A stretch of 42,115 bases of DNA from the NCBI GenBank assembly GCA_007128425.1, contig SKXL01000103.1:1-42115 (forward strand), in the 5' to 3' direction. Positions 17,271-25,582 of this stretch are shown here, one piece after another; positions within the stretch are counted from its first letter, which is position 1; the number at the start of each line of letters is the position of its first letter. The notes beneath the pieces were generated by a model that was given only the letters and a program-made list of their open reading frames with translations, was not told the origin of the DNA and made no database searches. Source of the DNA: Balneolales bacterium (GTDB lineage Bacteria > Bacteroidota > Rhodothermia > Balneolales > Natronogracilivirgulaceae). The position numbers and the translations under genes were made by a program.

Positions 17271-18263
17271 ATGGCTGCCAGGTATCTCCTTACGGGACTT
17301 ATATTGCTATTAATATCCTGTGAGAGCACTCTTGAAAGAGAGTTCAATCAAGCAATGAGCGGGAATGACATTCGCTCGGCTGCCGAGCATGTCGAGAGAG
17401 CACTTACGGCCAATCCACAAGATCCTGAGGCCAACTATTTGATGGGCAAGATCAAAGCGGAACAGAGGCTCTATCCAGCTGCCAGGGAGTATTTTAACCG
17501 AGCGCTGGTTGCAGCACCGACTTATCATGACAAGATTGACCATCTCCTGGAAACGCACTATCGCAACGAATTCAACAACGCCACGAGTGCATGGGAACAG
17601 GGCCGTTACGAGATGACCATAACTCATTTTGATGCAGCCATTCAAATCTATCCCGACAGATGGGAGAAATATCCGATAAAGGGCGAGGCACACAAAAATC
17701 TCGGGCAATACGAATCTGCACAACAAGCCTTTGCAAAATGCATAACGGTGTCGCGCTTGCAACGTTTTTGCGGCACAAATCTGGCTCTTTCCTATTTCAG
17801 GAATGGACAGTTTGAGCAAGCCAAAAGCGTTTCGGAGCAGTATCTGGAGCATTATCCCACAGATCGGAACCTGCTGAAAATCGCTGCTTATGCTTATCTG
17901 GAAACCGGCGGAATTGAGGATGCGGACTATTACTTCACGAGGTATGTAGATGCAGGTTTTACTTACGAGGCACTCAGGCAGTTTGCTACGGAACTGAATA
18001 ACATGGGTGAGATTTATGCAGCCGAGCGATTTTTCACTCTTTGCCTGAGGGTTAACCCGTCAGATCCCGAAGTATTGGCCGCTCTTTCATCCATCTATCT
18101 GGAAACCGGCAACTATGATCTGATGGTGCAGGCCAACGAACGTCTGCATTCACTTGAGCCGGACACTCCGGAGCACATGAAGCGACTCATGCTGGCGTAT
18201 GAGCTTGCCGGTGAAATTGAAAAGTTCAGATCCATTCAGTCCGAGCTGGGTATTAACGATTAA
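17271..18263 (+). CDS. TPR-repeat lipoprotein (first gene of the envelope cluster)
   Basis: A 330-aa protein. The signal peptide ends in lipobox LLISC (Cys17). The rest is a string of tetratricopeptide repeats: A-x-N-P-x-x-P-E-A-N-Y-L-M-G-K at about 46-60, YPAARE YFNRALVAAP (about 67), ALSYFRNGQFEQAKS, AYLETGGIEDADYYFTRYV, AERFFTLCLRVNPSDPEVLAALSSIYLETGNYDLM and a final helix pair to the end. TPR lipoproteins act as scaffolds for multi-protein complexes at the outer membrane. Its stop TAA overlaps the ATG of the next gene by one base (TAATG), so the two are translationally coupled and belong to the same operon. The lipoprotein probably faces the periplasm. Confidence 0.85.
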   Translation: MAARYLLTGLILLLISCESTLEREFNQAMSGNDIRSAAEHVERALTANPQDPEANYLMGKIKAEQRLYPAAREYFNRALVAAPTYHDKIDHLLETHYRNEFNNATSAWEQGRYEMTITHFDAAIQIYPDRWEKYPIKGEAHKNLGQYESAQQAFAKCITVSRLQRFCGTNLALSYFRNGQFEQAKSVSEQYLEHYPTDRNLLKIAAYAYLETGGIEDADYYFTRYVDAGFTYEALRQFATELNNMGEIYAAERFFTLCLRVNPSDPEVLAALSSIYLETGNYDLMVQANERLHSLEPDTPEHMKRLMLAYELAGEIEKFRSIQSELGIND

Positions 18264-18754
18264 TGACCTGTATATATAAAATGATTAACAGGAACCATAC
18301 CTCACGTTACTTTGATTGCAAGATGGTTATCATCAGTGTCGCACTACTTCTGGCTGTTTCGGGTCTTTCACAGGCCGTGTCTGCTCAAATAAGTAATTCC
18401 GAAATCTCCCTTTCTCCCGGCTTTTCAGAGCCGTCTATGCACCCGGGTTCTTCTACAGAAGCAGACAAGGACGGCATACGGGTGGGACCTAACCCATTCA
18501 CTCCTAACAATAACGGATTCAATGACTTTGTTACATTTGACTTTTCCAATTCAGGCACAGGATCCGGTTTTATTGTCAGAATTTTCGATATGAATGGAAA
18601 ACACGTTCGCACACTCAGGACCAATGGCAGATCGGATATCACCTGGAATGGCAGTGATAGCGGCGGTACGGTACTGAAACCCGGTATCTATCTTTACATC
18701 ATTGAATCTAACAACAGCGTTGTTCGCCGCGGATCGGTAACACTTGCATTGTAA
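18263..18754 (+). CDS. Small secreted protein with FlgD/CHU_C-like Ig module
   Basis: A 163-aa protein. A hydrophobic segment at about 21-40 (MVIISVALLLAVSGLSQAVSAQ) acts as signal peptide. Translation may start at 18263 (coupled TAATG), 18281 or 18323. The last 90 residues are one FlgD-like/CHU_C-like Ig domain: VGPNPFTPNNNGFNDFVTFDF, then IVRIFDMNGKHVRTLR, ITWNGSDSGG and LKPGIYLYIIES. The 'PNPFTPNNNGFND' block is close to the 'PN.FTPNGDG.ND' start of type IX secretion type B C-terminal domains, but this domain forms most of the mature protein rather than a tail. It is directly followed by a PorP/SprF gene, and such pairs are common in type IX secretion contexts. It could be a secreted adhesin, a filament subunit or a structural partner of the barrel. 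Confidence 0.75.
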   Translation: MTCIYKMINRNHTSRYFDCKMVIISVALLLAVSGLSQAVSAQISNSEISLSPGFSEPSMHPGSSTEADKDGIRVGPNPFTPNNNGFNDFVTFDFSNSGTGSGFIVRIFDMNGKHVRTLRTNGRSDITWNGSDSGGTVLKPGIYLYIIESNNSVVRRGSVTLAL

Positions 18755-20547
18755 TGACCAGAAAGAACATTCTCATTTGCATAATACTCATTATTCTGAT
18801 GCTTGCGTCCGGCAGTACGGTCCATGCACAAGAGGGTATAAGCGGACCGGCCACCGGCTCGCTTGACAGCAAGGGAATTTTTGCCAATCCGTCGCTCATA
18901 TCATTTCAGCGTCCCCACGTATCCATCGGGGTAAAATCACACCATGCGGGTTTTTCCGATGATTCGGAATCGGGTTTTCGTCAGGGGTACTTCGTCGCAT
19001 CCCTGCCTGCCATATACGGCAGCAGATTCGGTGCCGGTGTTCATGCCCGTTATTTCAATAGTCCGGTTTTAACCCGCAGCCAGCTCAGTGCTTCGGTCTC
19101 TGCACAACTTTTTCACAGGGTATCCCTGGGATTCACCGCTTCACTGCTTCATCTCGGTTATAACCGCGACAACTTCTCTGACGATTTTGATTTTGGCGAT
19201 CCCGTTTTTCAGAACGGCTATTCGCGCAACGCATTCAACTCCACGACAGGCATTTACGCCAGACCGACATCCGGACTGGAACTGGCGGTCGGCGCCCGAA
19301 ATCTCAATAAACCGGACATCTCTCTGTCGGGTGATGGTGTGAGTGAGCCCCTGGAGTTATTTGGTGCTGCCAGTTACAGCTACAGTTATTTCAAAGGTAC
19401 TGTTGAACTTGTGAATGGACGGTATGGTCTTGATACCAGAGTTCATACCGAACTTTTTTCAACCCGCGGATATTATGCCAGAATAGGCACCAATACTACG
19501 TTTGACAGAGGGTATCTTGAAGCCCAGATGCATGTGTACGGCGGTGCAAGTATAAATTATCAATTTGAACTTCCTTTCAATGACCTGATTTCGGAAACGC
19601 ATGGCTCACACATGTTTTCTCTGGTATATGAATTCAACAGAGTTCCGCCGCTACCGGAAAGAAGAACAGCCGGAGTTGTCATTCCCGAAGTGAAGCGCAC
19701 AAGAACAGTCGCTGAGCTTCCTTCAGCGGTAGTGCTGACATCTACAACCGACCATCTGGAATATAAAGAGGTCAACCTTACCCGCAGGATTGATGAACGG
19801 ACCATAACCGATGAGGATTTGAGCCACTTGTCGGCTTACGATGTCGGAAACCTGGAGAGCAGCCAGGATTACTACCGTATGCCTTACCGGGGACGACATC
19901 CTGAAACCGCACCTCTGCCTGCAACCATTGAGCCCGAGCAGGTGATCACAGACCACTATCGACAGACACTCAACTTCATTCGTGATTATATCATAAACCG
20001 GAGTAACGAAATGGAACTGGTTATTGAGGATGGTACCCAGATACGTGCGGCCGGCCTTCGTAACCGGTTTCGTAACGAAAGCGGTCGCGAATTACCCATT
20101 TCGGTTACCTACCGCGCCGACGAAATTGACTCCGCCAGGTACGCTACTCCGGTCAGCCGTGACCTGCTTCGGGACCAGCAGGTGATTGTTCTTACACCGG
20201 AAACAGCCCGAATCAGGCCCATAAAAGCAGGGGAAGTCACTGCAAATGGATGGATTTTGCGTATCTATTCCGGAAATGGCGATATTGTTGCAGAAGTAAG
20301 TGAGGAATCTGACTTTCCCGAGATAATTGAGTGGAACTGGCGACTCGATGACGGATCCATCATTGACCCGGGTCTGTACACTTACAGCGTTCACTGGATG
20401 AACGAAACCGGATCATGGCAGGAAACCGGCAGACGCTATCTTTATGTACAGAAAATCACTCGCAACATTACCATCGACATCACCAGGGACCTCGAGAAAA
20501 TTCAATCTGATCCTGACAGAATCGAATTAATTTTAAAAAACAAATAA
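18754..20547 (+). CDS. PorP/SprF-family outer-membrane protein with C-terminal FlgD-like domain
   Basis: A 597-aa protein. A signal peptide (hydrophobic 5-22, cleavage near VHAQE) is followed by a PorP/SprF-type barrel at about 30-295. The family's start is recognisable (GIFANPSLISFQRPHVSIGVKSHHAGF), then strands with G/aromatic alternation up to HMFSLVYEFNRVPPLPERR. A charged linker (300-420) leads to a FlgD-like Ig module at about 490-575 (NGWILRIYSGNGDIVAEV, IEWNWRLDDGSIIDPGLYTYSVHW). PorP/SprF proteins in Bacteroidota attach or transport type IX secretion substrates at the cell surface. A fused FlgD-like domain is unusual. It overlaps the previous gene by one base (TAATG) and precedes the ExbB-like gene by 12 bp, so it is probably the outer-membrane part of the system. 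Confidence 0.8.
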   Translation: MTRKNILICIILIILMLASGSTVHAQEGISGPATGSLDSKGIFANPSLISFQRPHVSIGVKSHHAGFSDDSESGFRQGYFVASLPAIYGSRFGAGVHARYFNSPVLTRSQLSASVSAQLFHRVSLGFTASLLHLGYNRDNFSDDFDFGDPVFQNGYSRNAFNSTTGIYARPTSGLELAVGARNLNKPDISLSGDGVSEPLELFGAASYSYSYFKGTVELVNGRYGLDTRVHTELFSTRGYYARIGTNTTFDRGYLEAQMHVYGGASINYQFELPFNDLISETHGSHMFSLVYEFNRVPPLPERRTAGVVIPEVKRTRTVAELPSAVVLTSTTDHLEYKEVNLTRRIDERTITDEDLSHLSAYDVGNLESSQDYYRMPYRGRHPETAPLPATIEPEQVITDHYRQTLNFIRDYIINRSNEMELVIEDGTQIRAAGLRNRFRNESGRELPISVTYRADEIDSARYATPVSRDLLRDQQVIVLTPETARIRPIKAGEVTANGWILRIYSGNGDIVAEVSEESDFPEIIEWNWRLDDGSIIDPGLYTYSVHWMNETGSWQETGRRYLYVQKITRNITIDITRDLEKIQSDPDRIELILKNK

Positions 20548-20559
20548 ACGATAAGCAAA

Positions 20560-21417
20560 ATGACTACCTATAAAAATGCTGTCACACGACTGGTGCAGGC
20601 AATTATACTTTCAACAATTCCGGTTGCTGCCGGAGCTCAGGGAAACGATCTAAATGCAACTGCTACCGGTGTGGAAGGTCTGCAGGGATTATCCGACATC
20701 TCCACCGCGAACCTTTGGGATTTGATCGGTCAGGCCGGTGTAATGCAATATCCCATATTTGGTGTGCTTATCGTCGGTGTCTTTCTGATCAGTTTCAAGG
20801 TTTTTGAACTGTTCAGCGATAAGCGACTCACCAGGAATCTGCAAGGGACCGCATTTCAGCAATTGACCATAAAAGACATCAGAAAAAGGGTGTCCAATGA
20901 ACCGGATCACATGCTCTCAAGGCTTATGGCTAAACTGCTCAATGTTTTTATAACCAACAGGAATGCGGATTATCTGCATGATGAGATTTCCAATTATCAC
21001 TCCAACGAGCAGCATAAATACAATACCTTCAAGAACCGGATTGACTTCCTGTCCGATACGGCAGGGGCGTTGGGACTTCTCGGTACCGTTTGGGGTATGT
21101 TTATCGTTTTCTCATCGGGCGCGCTGGAAAAGGACGTTATTCTTGCCGGTATGGGTCTTGCGTTGATGTCCACCTTGCTGGGTCTGGTTGTCAGTATTAC
21201 TCTTAACTTTTTTTCAACCATAACCGAGGGGTATTTCGCAAGGCATCTTGAAAGCATATCCTCCAAAGCCGATGAACTTCGGTTCCGTCTGATTGAACTG
21301 GGTGAAAACTCAAGTTTTGATACGGCCGGCAACTACAGCAGCCGGTCCGCATCCGCCCAATCCTACACCCGACCCGGTGATGCTGTTGAGGATCAAAAAA
21401 AAAAGTTTAGCATATGA
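20560..21417 (+). CDS. MotA/TolQ/ExbB proton-channel family protein
   Basis: A 285-aa inner-membrane motor subunit. A cleavable-looking signal sequence (1-26, ending VAAGAQG) precedes TM1 (about 63-83), a cytoplasmic domain (84-163), TM2 (165-185, LGLLGTVWGMFIVF) and TM3 (193-217, ILAGMGLALMSTLLGLVVSITLNFF). The LGLLGTVWGM and ALMST..GL blocks are the ExbB/TolQ channel signature; the Thr residues in them face the ion path in characterised members. With ExbD-type partners it converts proton-motive force into movement. The cytoplasmic tail ends at an A10 run (21395-21404) that overlaps an Ig-like reading frame in the +1 frame. Two exbD-like genes follow. Confidence 0.92.
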   Translation: MTTYKNAVTRLVQAIILSTIPVAAGAQGNDLNATATGVEGLQGLSDISTANLWDLIGQAGVMQYPIFGVLIVGVFLISFKVFELFSDKRLTRNLQGTAFQQLTIKDIRKRVSNEPDHMLSRLMAKLLNVFITNRNADYLHDEISNYHSNEQHKYNTFKNRIDFLSDTAGALGLLGTVWGMFIVFSSGALEKDVILAGMGLALMSTLLGLVVSITLNFFSTITEGYFARHLESISSKADELRFRLIELGENSSFDTAGNYSSRSASAQSYTRPGDAVEDQKKKFSI

Positions 21418-22123
21418 TTCCGGTATCACTGAAAAGAAACCTGCTGTAAAAAAGTTTCCCGAAACTGCCAAACCAAATCCGGAAGCGATCACACCAAAGC
21501 CGGACAAACTCACACTGAAGGATTACGACGAAGAAATACAGGCATTTGAAACGCAGAAAAACATACGTGTTCAGTTGATCGGCACAGACAAGAAGCCAAT
21601 GTCTGACCAGCCAATTTTAGTAACCCTGATTGGAAACGGAGAAATCAATAGTCATCCTGAAAAAACAGCAATAAAAACTGACGATAATGGCACTGCGTAT
21701 TTTGACCTGAAAGCCGGAAAGAAAATCGGAGACCTGAAGGTCGTCCTGCGATGCCAGAATCCAGAATTCAAACACATAAAAACCGAACTTGACAGCACTA
21801 TCATCCCGAACGAACCTGAAAAGCTGGAGATACAAAACAATCTGCAGGCTTATCCGGCAGGAAAAAAACTTCTCAAGCCGATCAAGGTACTCGTACATGA
21901 CCGGTTTGGAAATCCGATAAACGGAAGATCTGTCAATTTCCAGGTTACCATGGGCGATGGCATGTTGGAAAACAACCAGAAAACAGCAACCGCAGCCACC
22001 AATGAAAATGGCGAAATCACAATGGACTTCACGCTTGGAAAAGAGCCCGGTTTCAACGCTGTTAACATCAAAGTTGATGGAACCGGACTTGAAAAAGCAT
22101 TTCAGGCTGTCGGACAAGACTAA
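21380..22123 (+). CDS. Ig-like (Big_1/invasin-type) two-domain protein without signal peptide
   Basis: A 247-aa frame from ATG 21380 that overlaps the end of the ExbB-like gene by 38 bp in the +1 frame. A K/P/E-rich segment (about 8-50) is followed by two Ig-like repeats: IRVQLIGTDKKPMSDQPILV...DDNGTAYFDLKAGKKIG (about 63-125) and PIKVLVHDRFGNPINGRSVNFQV...NENGEITMDFTLG (about 160-240). The 'D..G.P..g..V.f' and 'T...G.a...l' pattern is that of Big_1/invasin domains, which are normally extracytoplasmic. Neither ATG 21380 nor any other in-frame start gives a signal peptide, and ribosome-binding sequence is weak. The A10 run at 21395-21404 lies just inside the overlap, so the domain may be made as a frameshifted extension of the ExbB protein. 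The alternative is an ordinary overlapping start. Confidence 0.6.
   Translation: MLLRIKKKSLAYDSGITEKKPAVKKFPETAKPNPEAITPKPDKLTLKDYDEEIQAFETQKNIRVQLIGTDKKPMSDQPILVTLIGNGEINSHPEKTAIKTDDNGTAYFDLKAGKKIGDLKVVLRCQNPEFKHIKTELDSTIIPNEPEKLEIQNNLQAYPAGKKLLKPIKVLVHDRFGNPINGRSVNFQVTMGDGMLENNQKTATAATNENGEITMDFTLGKEPGFNAVNIKVDGTGLEKAFQAVGQD
21395..21404 (+). repeat. A10 homopolymer at the ExbB-like / Ig-like overlap
   Basis: Ten consecutive A residues read as Q-K-K-K in the ExbB frame, four codons before its stop. A transcript with one A fewer (or two more) joins the ExbB frame to the Ig-like frame, which is open for another 239 or so codons. Long A-runs are known sites of RNA polymerase slippage and of ribosomal frameshifting. 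Confidence 0.8.
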
Positions 22124-22135
22124 TTCCACGAATTT

Positions 22136-22528
22136 ATGAGAAGAGGGCGATTCCTTTTACGATTTGTTGATGTTGTTCTGATTCTGTTATTCGGATTCAT
22201 CGTGATTTCGGATTTGGATGAAGATTCCATGATAGTGCTCCCGGCCAGCAGCGAAACAGAACTGCCGCCACCCGGCCCGGAGGTAGTTCTATACATTGGA
22301 ATAACCTCTGATGGCGAGTTCATTGATGAGCGCGAAAGTGTTCACCTGCAGGATACGGTTCAGCTGCGACAGTATATTCAGAATCACCAGAGCCGGTTTG
22401 GTGAATTGTCCAAAGTGCGAATCAGGGCCAATTACGACACCAGGGCCAAATACACGATACAGGTTGCAGAGATCTGCGATGACCTGAACATCAGCAAAGC
22501 TATTGACGTCAGATTACTTGGTAATTAG
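22136..22528 (+). CDS. ExbD/TolR-like biopolymer transport protein, first copy
   Basis: A 130-aa protein with a short cytoplasmic N-terminus, one membrane helix (about 9-26, RFVDVVLILLFGFIVIS) and a periplasmic domain. Asp12 at the start of the helix is in the place of the essential membrane Asp of ExbD/TolR/MotB. The periplasmic part has a proline-rich neck (ETELPPPGPEV) and then an alpha/beta fold (VVLYIGITSDGEFIDE..., LSKVRIRANYDTRAKYTIQVAEICDDLNI), recognisably ExbD-like. It should form the rotor/plug with the ExbB-like subunit. It lies 12 bp after the Ig-like gene and 3 bp before the second exbD-like gene. Confidence 0.88.
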   Translation: MRRGRFLLRFVDVVLILLFGFIVISDLDEDSMIVLPASSETELPPPGPEVVLYIGITSDGEFIDERESVHLQDTVQLRQYIQNHQSRFGELSKVRIRANYDTRAKYTIQVAEICDDLNISKAIDVRLLGN

Positions 22529-22531
22529 ATC

Positions 22532-22954
22532 ATGAAGAATAGTTCGTTTCTTATACGGTTTATCGATATCGGGCTGATTATTCTGTTCGGCTTTGTGATC
22601 ATCAGTGACATAACCGTGCGGTCACATATTGAACTTCCATCATCGGATCCTGACGAGCAGGAAGCTCCGGAGGAGAGTGAAATGTCTTTAATTGTGATCA
22701 ATATCGATCCGGACAATGTCTACCGGCTGTCGGACTATCATACCTCCACCTTTTGGGGGGAATACCAGGATGTTCAGATATTGGAAATGGTGCTGCGTGA
22801 TTTGAACCAGCATCTGATTGATGAAGGTGAATCACCCGTAGCGCTGATTGAACCCCATGAAGATATAACGATGCAAAGGCTTATTGATGTGATGGATCTT
22901 TGTGACCGACTGGGCATACTCAAAAACATCAATGTCAAATCGATGTCGCTTTAG
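22532..22954 (+). CDS. ExbD/TolR-like biopolymer transport protein, second copy
   Basis: A 140-aa paralog of the preceding protein. The helix RFIDIGLIILFGFVIISD (9-26) aligns with it, including Asp12. After an acidic neck (SSDPDEQEAPEESEM) the periplasmic part diverges: VINIDPDNVYRLSDYHTSTFWG, then LRDLNQHLIDEGESPVALIEPHEDITMQRLIDVMDLCDRLGI. Each ExbB5 pentamer houses an ExbD dimer in known systems, so two unlike ExbD chains suggest a heterodimer with one-sided outputs. The stop codon abuts the ATG of the next gene with no gap. Confidence 0.87.
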   Translation: MKNSSFLIRFIDIGLIILFGFVIISDITVRSHIELPSSDPDEQEAPEESEMSLIVINIDPDNVYRLSDYHTSTFWGEYQDVQILEMVLRDLNQHLIDEGESPVALIEPHEDITMQRLIDVMDLCDRLGILKNINVKSMSL

Positions 22955-24019
22955 ATGATTATCCCTCCGAAAAAAAAGGATCCCGCCAAGGGCATTTTCT
23001 CCCTGCTGTTTACGGCTGTGTTTTGTGCTGTCGCTTATCTGATAATGGTAACCTCAACCATATCGGATCCGGACAGCACCCAGATAGCGATGCGCGAGTT
23101 GGCTCAGATCAACCTGACCCGTTTCCAGCCGCCTGTTGAACAGCCGCAAGCAGAAGAACCCCGAACCGAAGAGCCGGAGGTTGAGGAAGAGCCCGTTCAG
23201 GAGGTGGAGGTGGAAGAGCGTGTGCCGGCTCGTGTTGATATTAGTGAAATATTGCCGGATGGATTCCGACTTGCAGAAGCCGAAGAAAGAGCACCAGAGC
23301 CTCGTACCCAGCGCACACCGGATGCAGACGACTCCCCCGGTCTTGCCATGGATGATGCCGATATTGCACTTCGGGACCGTTCACGCAGCTTGTCGGCAGG
23401 CGATCTTTCCGGAATCGCAGCCAGGCGTTCCGGACTTGGTGATGATCTGGGTCCTCGCATCGGGATGGATGACCGTTCCGAAATTGCTATCGGTCGCAGA
23501 GGCATCTCTGACGATGGTGATGCAGGCAGCTTGCTGGGCGGACCAAGGGCCCGGGAAGAAGACCCCGGTCCAACCCGGGTAGATATCAGGGATCTTGAGG
23601 ATTTCGGCGCTGATTACTCTGATCTCGGCACACTCTATTTTCCGCTTGCCGATTGGATGAAGCAAAATGAAACCGAGCTACCTGTTGCTGTCCGCAGACT
23701 GATGACGGATGGTCGCTGGGACGACAACTACCTCACATCCCGGACTTCATTTCAAGTTGGCGACAGAGAATACAAACTACTTCTGATGACCAAGGAACAG
23801 TTGAGGGAAGTGCACATCGTGCTAGTCCAGGGCAATGATGCCATCTATCTGATTGACCGCGGTTTTCAACAGGAATCCAATTATCTCCGGGTGGGTCAGG
23901 TCGGGTTCCGCGGAGATGAAATTGCCGAAGTGGACTCCGAGATGAGAGATGCAGGCAGGGAGCACACTGAGCAATTCTACCAGATTTTTCTGAGCTGGTG
24001 GAACAGCATGGATATGTGA
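22955..24019 (+). CDS. TonB/TolA-like anchored protein with P/E-rich spacer, unknown C-terminal domain
   Basis: A 354-aa protein. A basic N-terminus (PPKKKDPAKG) and one transmembrane helix (about 14-34, FSLLFTAVFCAVAYLIMV) put the rest in the periplasm. A proline/glutamate-rich spacer at about 58-95 (EQPQAEEPRTEEPEVEEEP) is like that of TonB. Then comes a low-complexity, Asp/Arg/Gly-rich region (about 110-210) with repeats such as SGIAARRSGLGDDLGPRIGMDDRSEIAIGRRGISDDG. The last 140 residues form a folded domain (YFPLADWMKQNETELPVAVRRLMTDGRWDD...FYQIFLSWWNS) that I do not recognise. It is not the TonB C-terminal domain. Position after ExbB and two ExbD genes suggests it is the force-transmitting arm to the outer membrane. 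Confidence 0.65.
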   Translation: MIIPPKKKDPAKGIFSLLFTAVFCAVAYLIMVTSTISDPDSTQIAMRELAQINLTRFQPPVEQPQAEEPRTEEPEVEEEPVQEVEVEERVPARVDISEILPDGFRLAEAEERAPEPRTQRTPDADDSPGLAMDDADIALRDRSRSLSAGDLSGIAARRSGLGDDLGPRIGMDDRSEIAIGRRGISDDGDAGSLLGGPRAREEDPGPTRVDIRDLEDFGADYSDLGTLYFPLADWMKQNETELPVAVRRLMTDGRWDDNYLTSRTSFQVGDREYKLLLMTKEQLREVHIVLVQGNDAIYLIDRGFQQESNYLRVGQVGFRGDEIAEVDSEMRDAGREHTEQFYQIFLSWWNSMDM

Positions 24020-24082
24020 CCCGGTGGAGATGTAATGGATGTGATATCCAACCCATTTTAATCAAATAATTATAACCGGAAT

Positions 24083-25582
24083 ATGAGACATTTCACCTTT
24101 CCACTTTTACTTCTGATAGCTCTGCTGGCTTATGCCTGCTCACCAACCCGCCCTGCTGTTGAACCAGGAGTGGAGGAGACCCTTACGGTTCCCGCCGGAG
24201 TGGACAGCTTGACGGCTGCCGAAGCAAAAAAGCTGGCAGATGAATCATTTGTCTCGGTTGATGCAGAGTTGCGGGCAGAGCGTCTCAAAGAGCAGGCACA
24301 GGCATATCGAGCTGAAAGCGACACCCTATGGCACTATCTGGAACTGGAACATGCCGATGAGCACGATGTCTCCGAACGGGATAACCTGGAAGCGATTGAA
24401 GCATTTAATGAAGCTGCGGAATACATTCGCGATATTGATGAACTCCAGCGCACAGCCGATGTCGAAGATGGTCGGATGCTGCGCGAGTATGGCAGATTGG
24501 TCGATCAGGCGATCAACAGCTTTGAAGAAGCCCTTCGGCTCAATCCTTTTGACAGCGAAGTGAGGCTCTGGCTCGGTCAGCTGTACGGCATCAAAGCATC
24601 CAGACTTAACGAGCAGCAAGAGCACAAAAAAGCGATCGAAGTGCTGGAAAAACTGGTGCGACTGGAAAAAGGAGAACATGTTGTCTACTATGCGCTTGCA
24701 GAAAACTACTTCAGCCTTGAAAACTACAAGATAGCCGCCGAAAATTTCGACCGTGCCATTCAGACATTGCGTGATGTCGTTACCCTAAGCGATTATTATG
24801 CCGAACACGGCGCGATGAGCCGTCGCGACTCTACCAATCTCTTTATCTACACTTACTATAAAGGTGTATCTCATCTTAATCTGTATGACACACCCTCCGC
24901 CCTGGTGATATTTGATGAGGCGATGACACTAGCCCTCACGGAAGAGGACAAGCAGTCGGTTCAAAGTGAAATTGATTTCATTAACTGGGACAGCGGCAAC
25001 ATCCGGGCCAGCATGGAAAGGGAGTACATCGTAAACGAACTGGTAAACCAGGGGCGTCTTGAAGAGGCGGAGCGGCGATTCTCGGAACTAATGCGAAATC
25101 TGCGTTCACAAAAAGCACGCGATGAAATCGACTGGCGCCTTGGTGTGGTGGAATACCAGAATGGCAAAGAAGCCCAGGCCGCAGAACGGCTTTTTCAATT
25201 GGTCAAACGCTCTGAGACAAATCATGAAGGTCTTCCGGTTGATCCGGACTACATGCGTTATTTCAATGATTATGGACTGATTTGCTTCAACCTGGGGCAG
25301 AGCTATCTTGCTGATCGGGACAGGCGCAACGCCCTCAAATACTTTATGCAAAGCTCAAAAATAAGCTGGCGAAACCGGGCCAGAGCCAATCTCCAGATTG
25401 CCAATATTCTTAGCAACAATGTTGAGGAGTCCATCACGTACGCTTATCTGGCAGAAGAAGAGAGCAACTCACTAAATGAGCAAGACCGCCGCGCACTTTA
25501 CAGTCTGCTTACCGATTTGCACCGCAGAAACGGTGACATGGATCAGGCCCGGAGATATCACCAAATCTGGAGAGGGATTTAA
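24083..25582 (+). CDS. TPR-repeat lipoprotein, second of the envelope cluster
   Basis: A 499-aa protein with lipobox LLAYAC (Cys19), an acidic low-complexity stretch and then tetratricopeptide repeats to the end: INSFEEALRLNPFDSEVRLWLGQLYGIKASRL (about 152), AIEVLEKLVRLEKGEHVVYYALAENYFSLENYKIAAENFDRAI (about 184), GRLEEAERRFSELMRNLRSQ and LGQSYLADRDRRNALKYFMQSSKIS near 410. It is larger than the first TPR lipoprotein and not obviously a duplicate. It probably scaffolds the outer part of the complex. It starts 63 bp after the TonB-like gene and its stop codon directly abuts the start of the next gene. Confidence 0.85.
   Translation: MRHFTFPLLLLIALLAYACSPTRPAVEPGVEETLTVPAGVDSLTAAEAKKLADESFVSVDAELRAERLKEQAQAYRAESDTLWHYLELEHADEHDVSERDNLEAIEAFNEAAEYIRDIDELQRTADVEDGRMLREYGRLVDQAINSFEEALRLNPFDSEVRLWLGQLYGIKASRLNEQQEHKKAIEVLEKLVRLEKGEHVVYYALAENYFSLENYKIAAENFDRAIQTLRDVVTLSDYYAEHGAMSRRDSTNLFIYTYYKGVSHLNLYDTPSALVIFDEAMTLALTEEDKQSVQSEIDFINWDSGNIRASMEREYIVNELVNQGRLEEAERRFSELMRNLRSQKARDEIDWRLGVVEYQNGKEAQAAERLFQLVKRSETNHEGLPVDPDYMRYFNDYGLICFNLGQSYLADRDRRNALKYFMQSSKISWRNRARANLQIANILSNNVEESITYAYLAEEESNSLNEQDRRALYSLLTDLHRRNGDMDQARRYHQIWRGI

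Noticed and set aside
21293-21379. Longer start for the Ig-like frame inside the ExbB-like gene
   Set aside because: No usable start improves the product; the extra residues are the +1-frame reading of the ExbB tail. ATG 21380 or frameshifting from ExbB is more credible.
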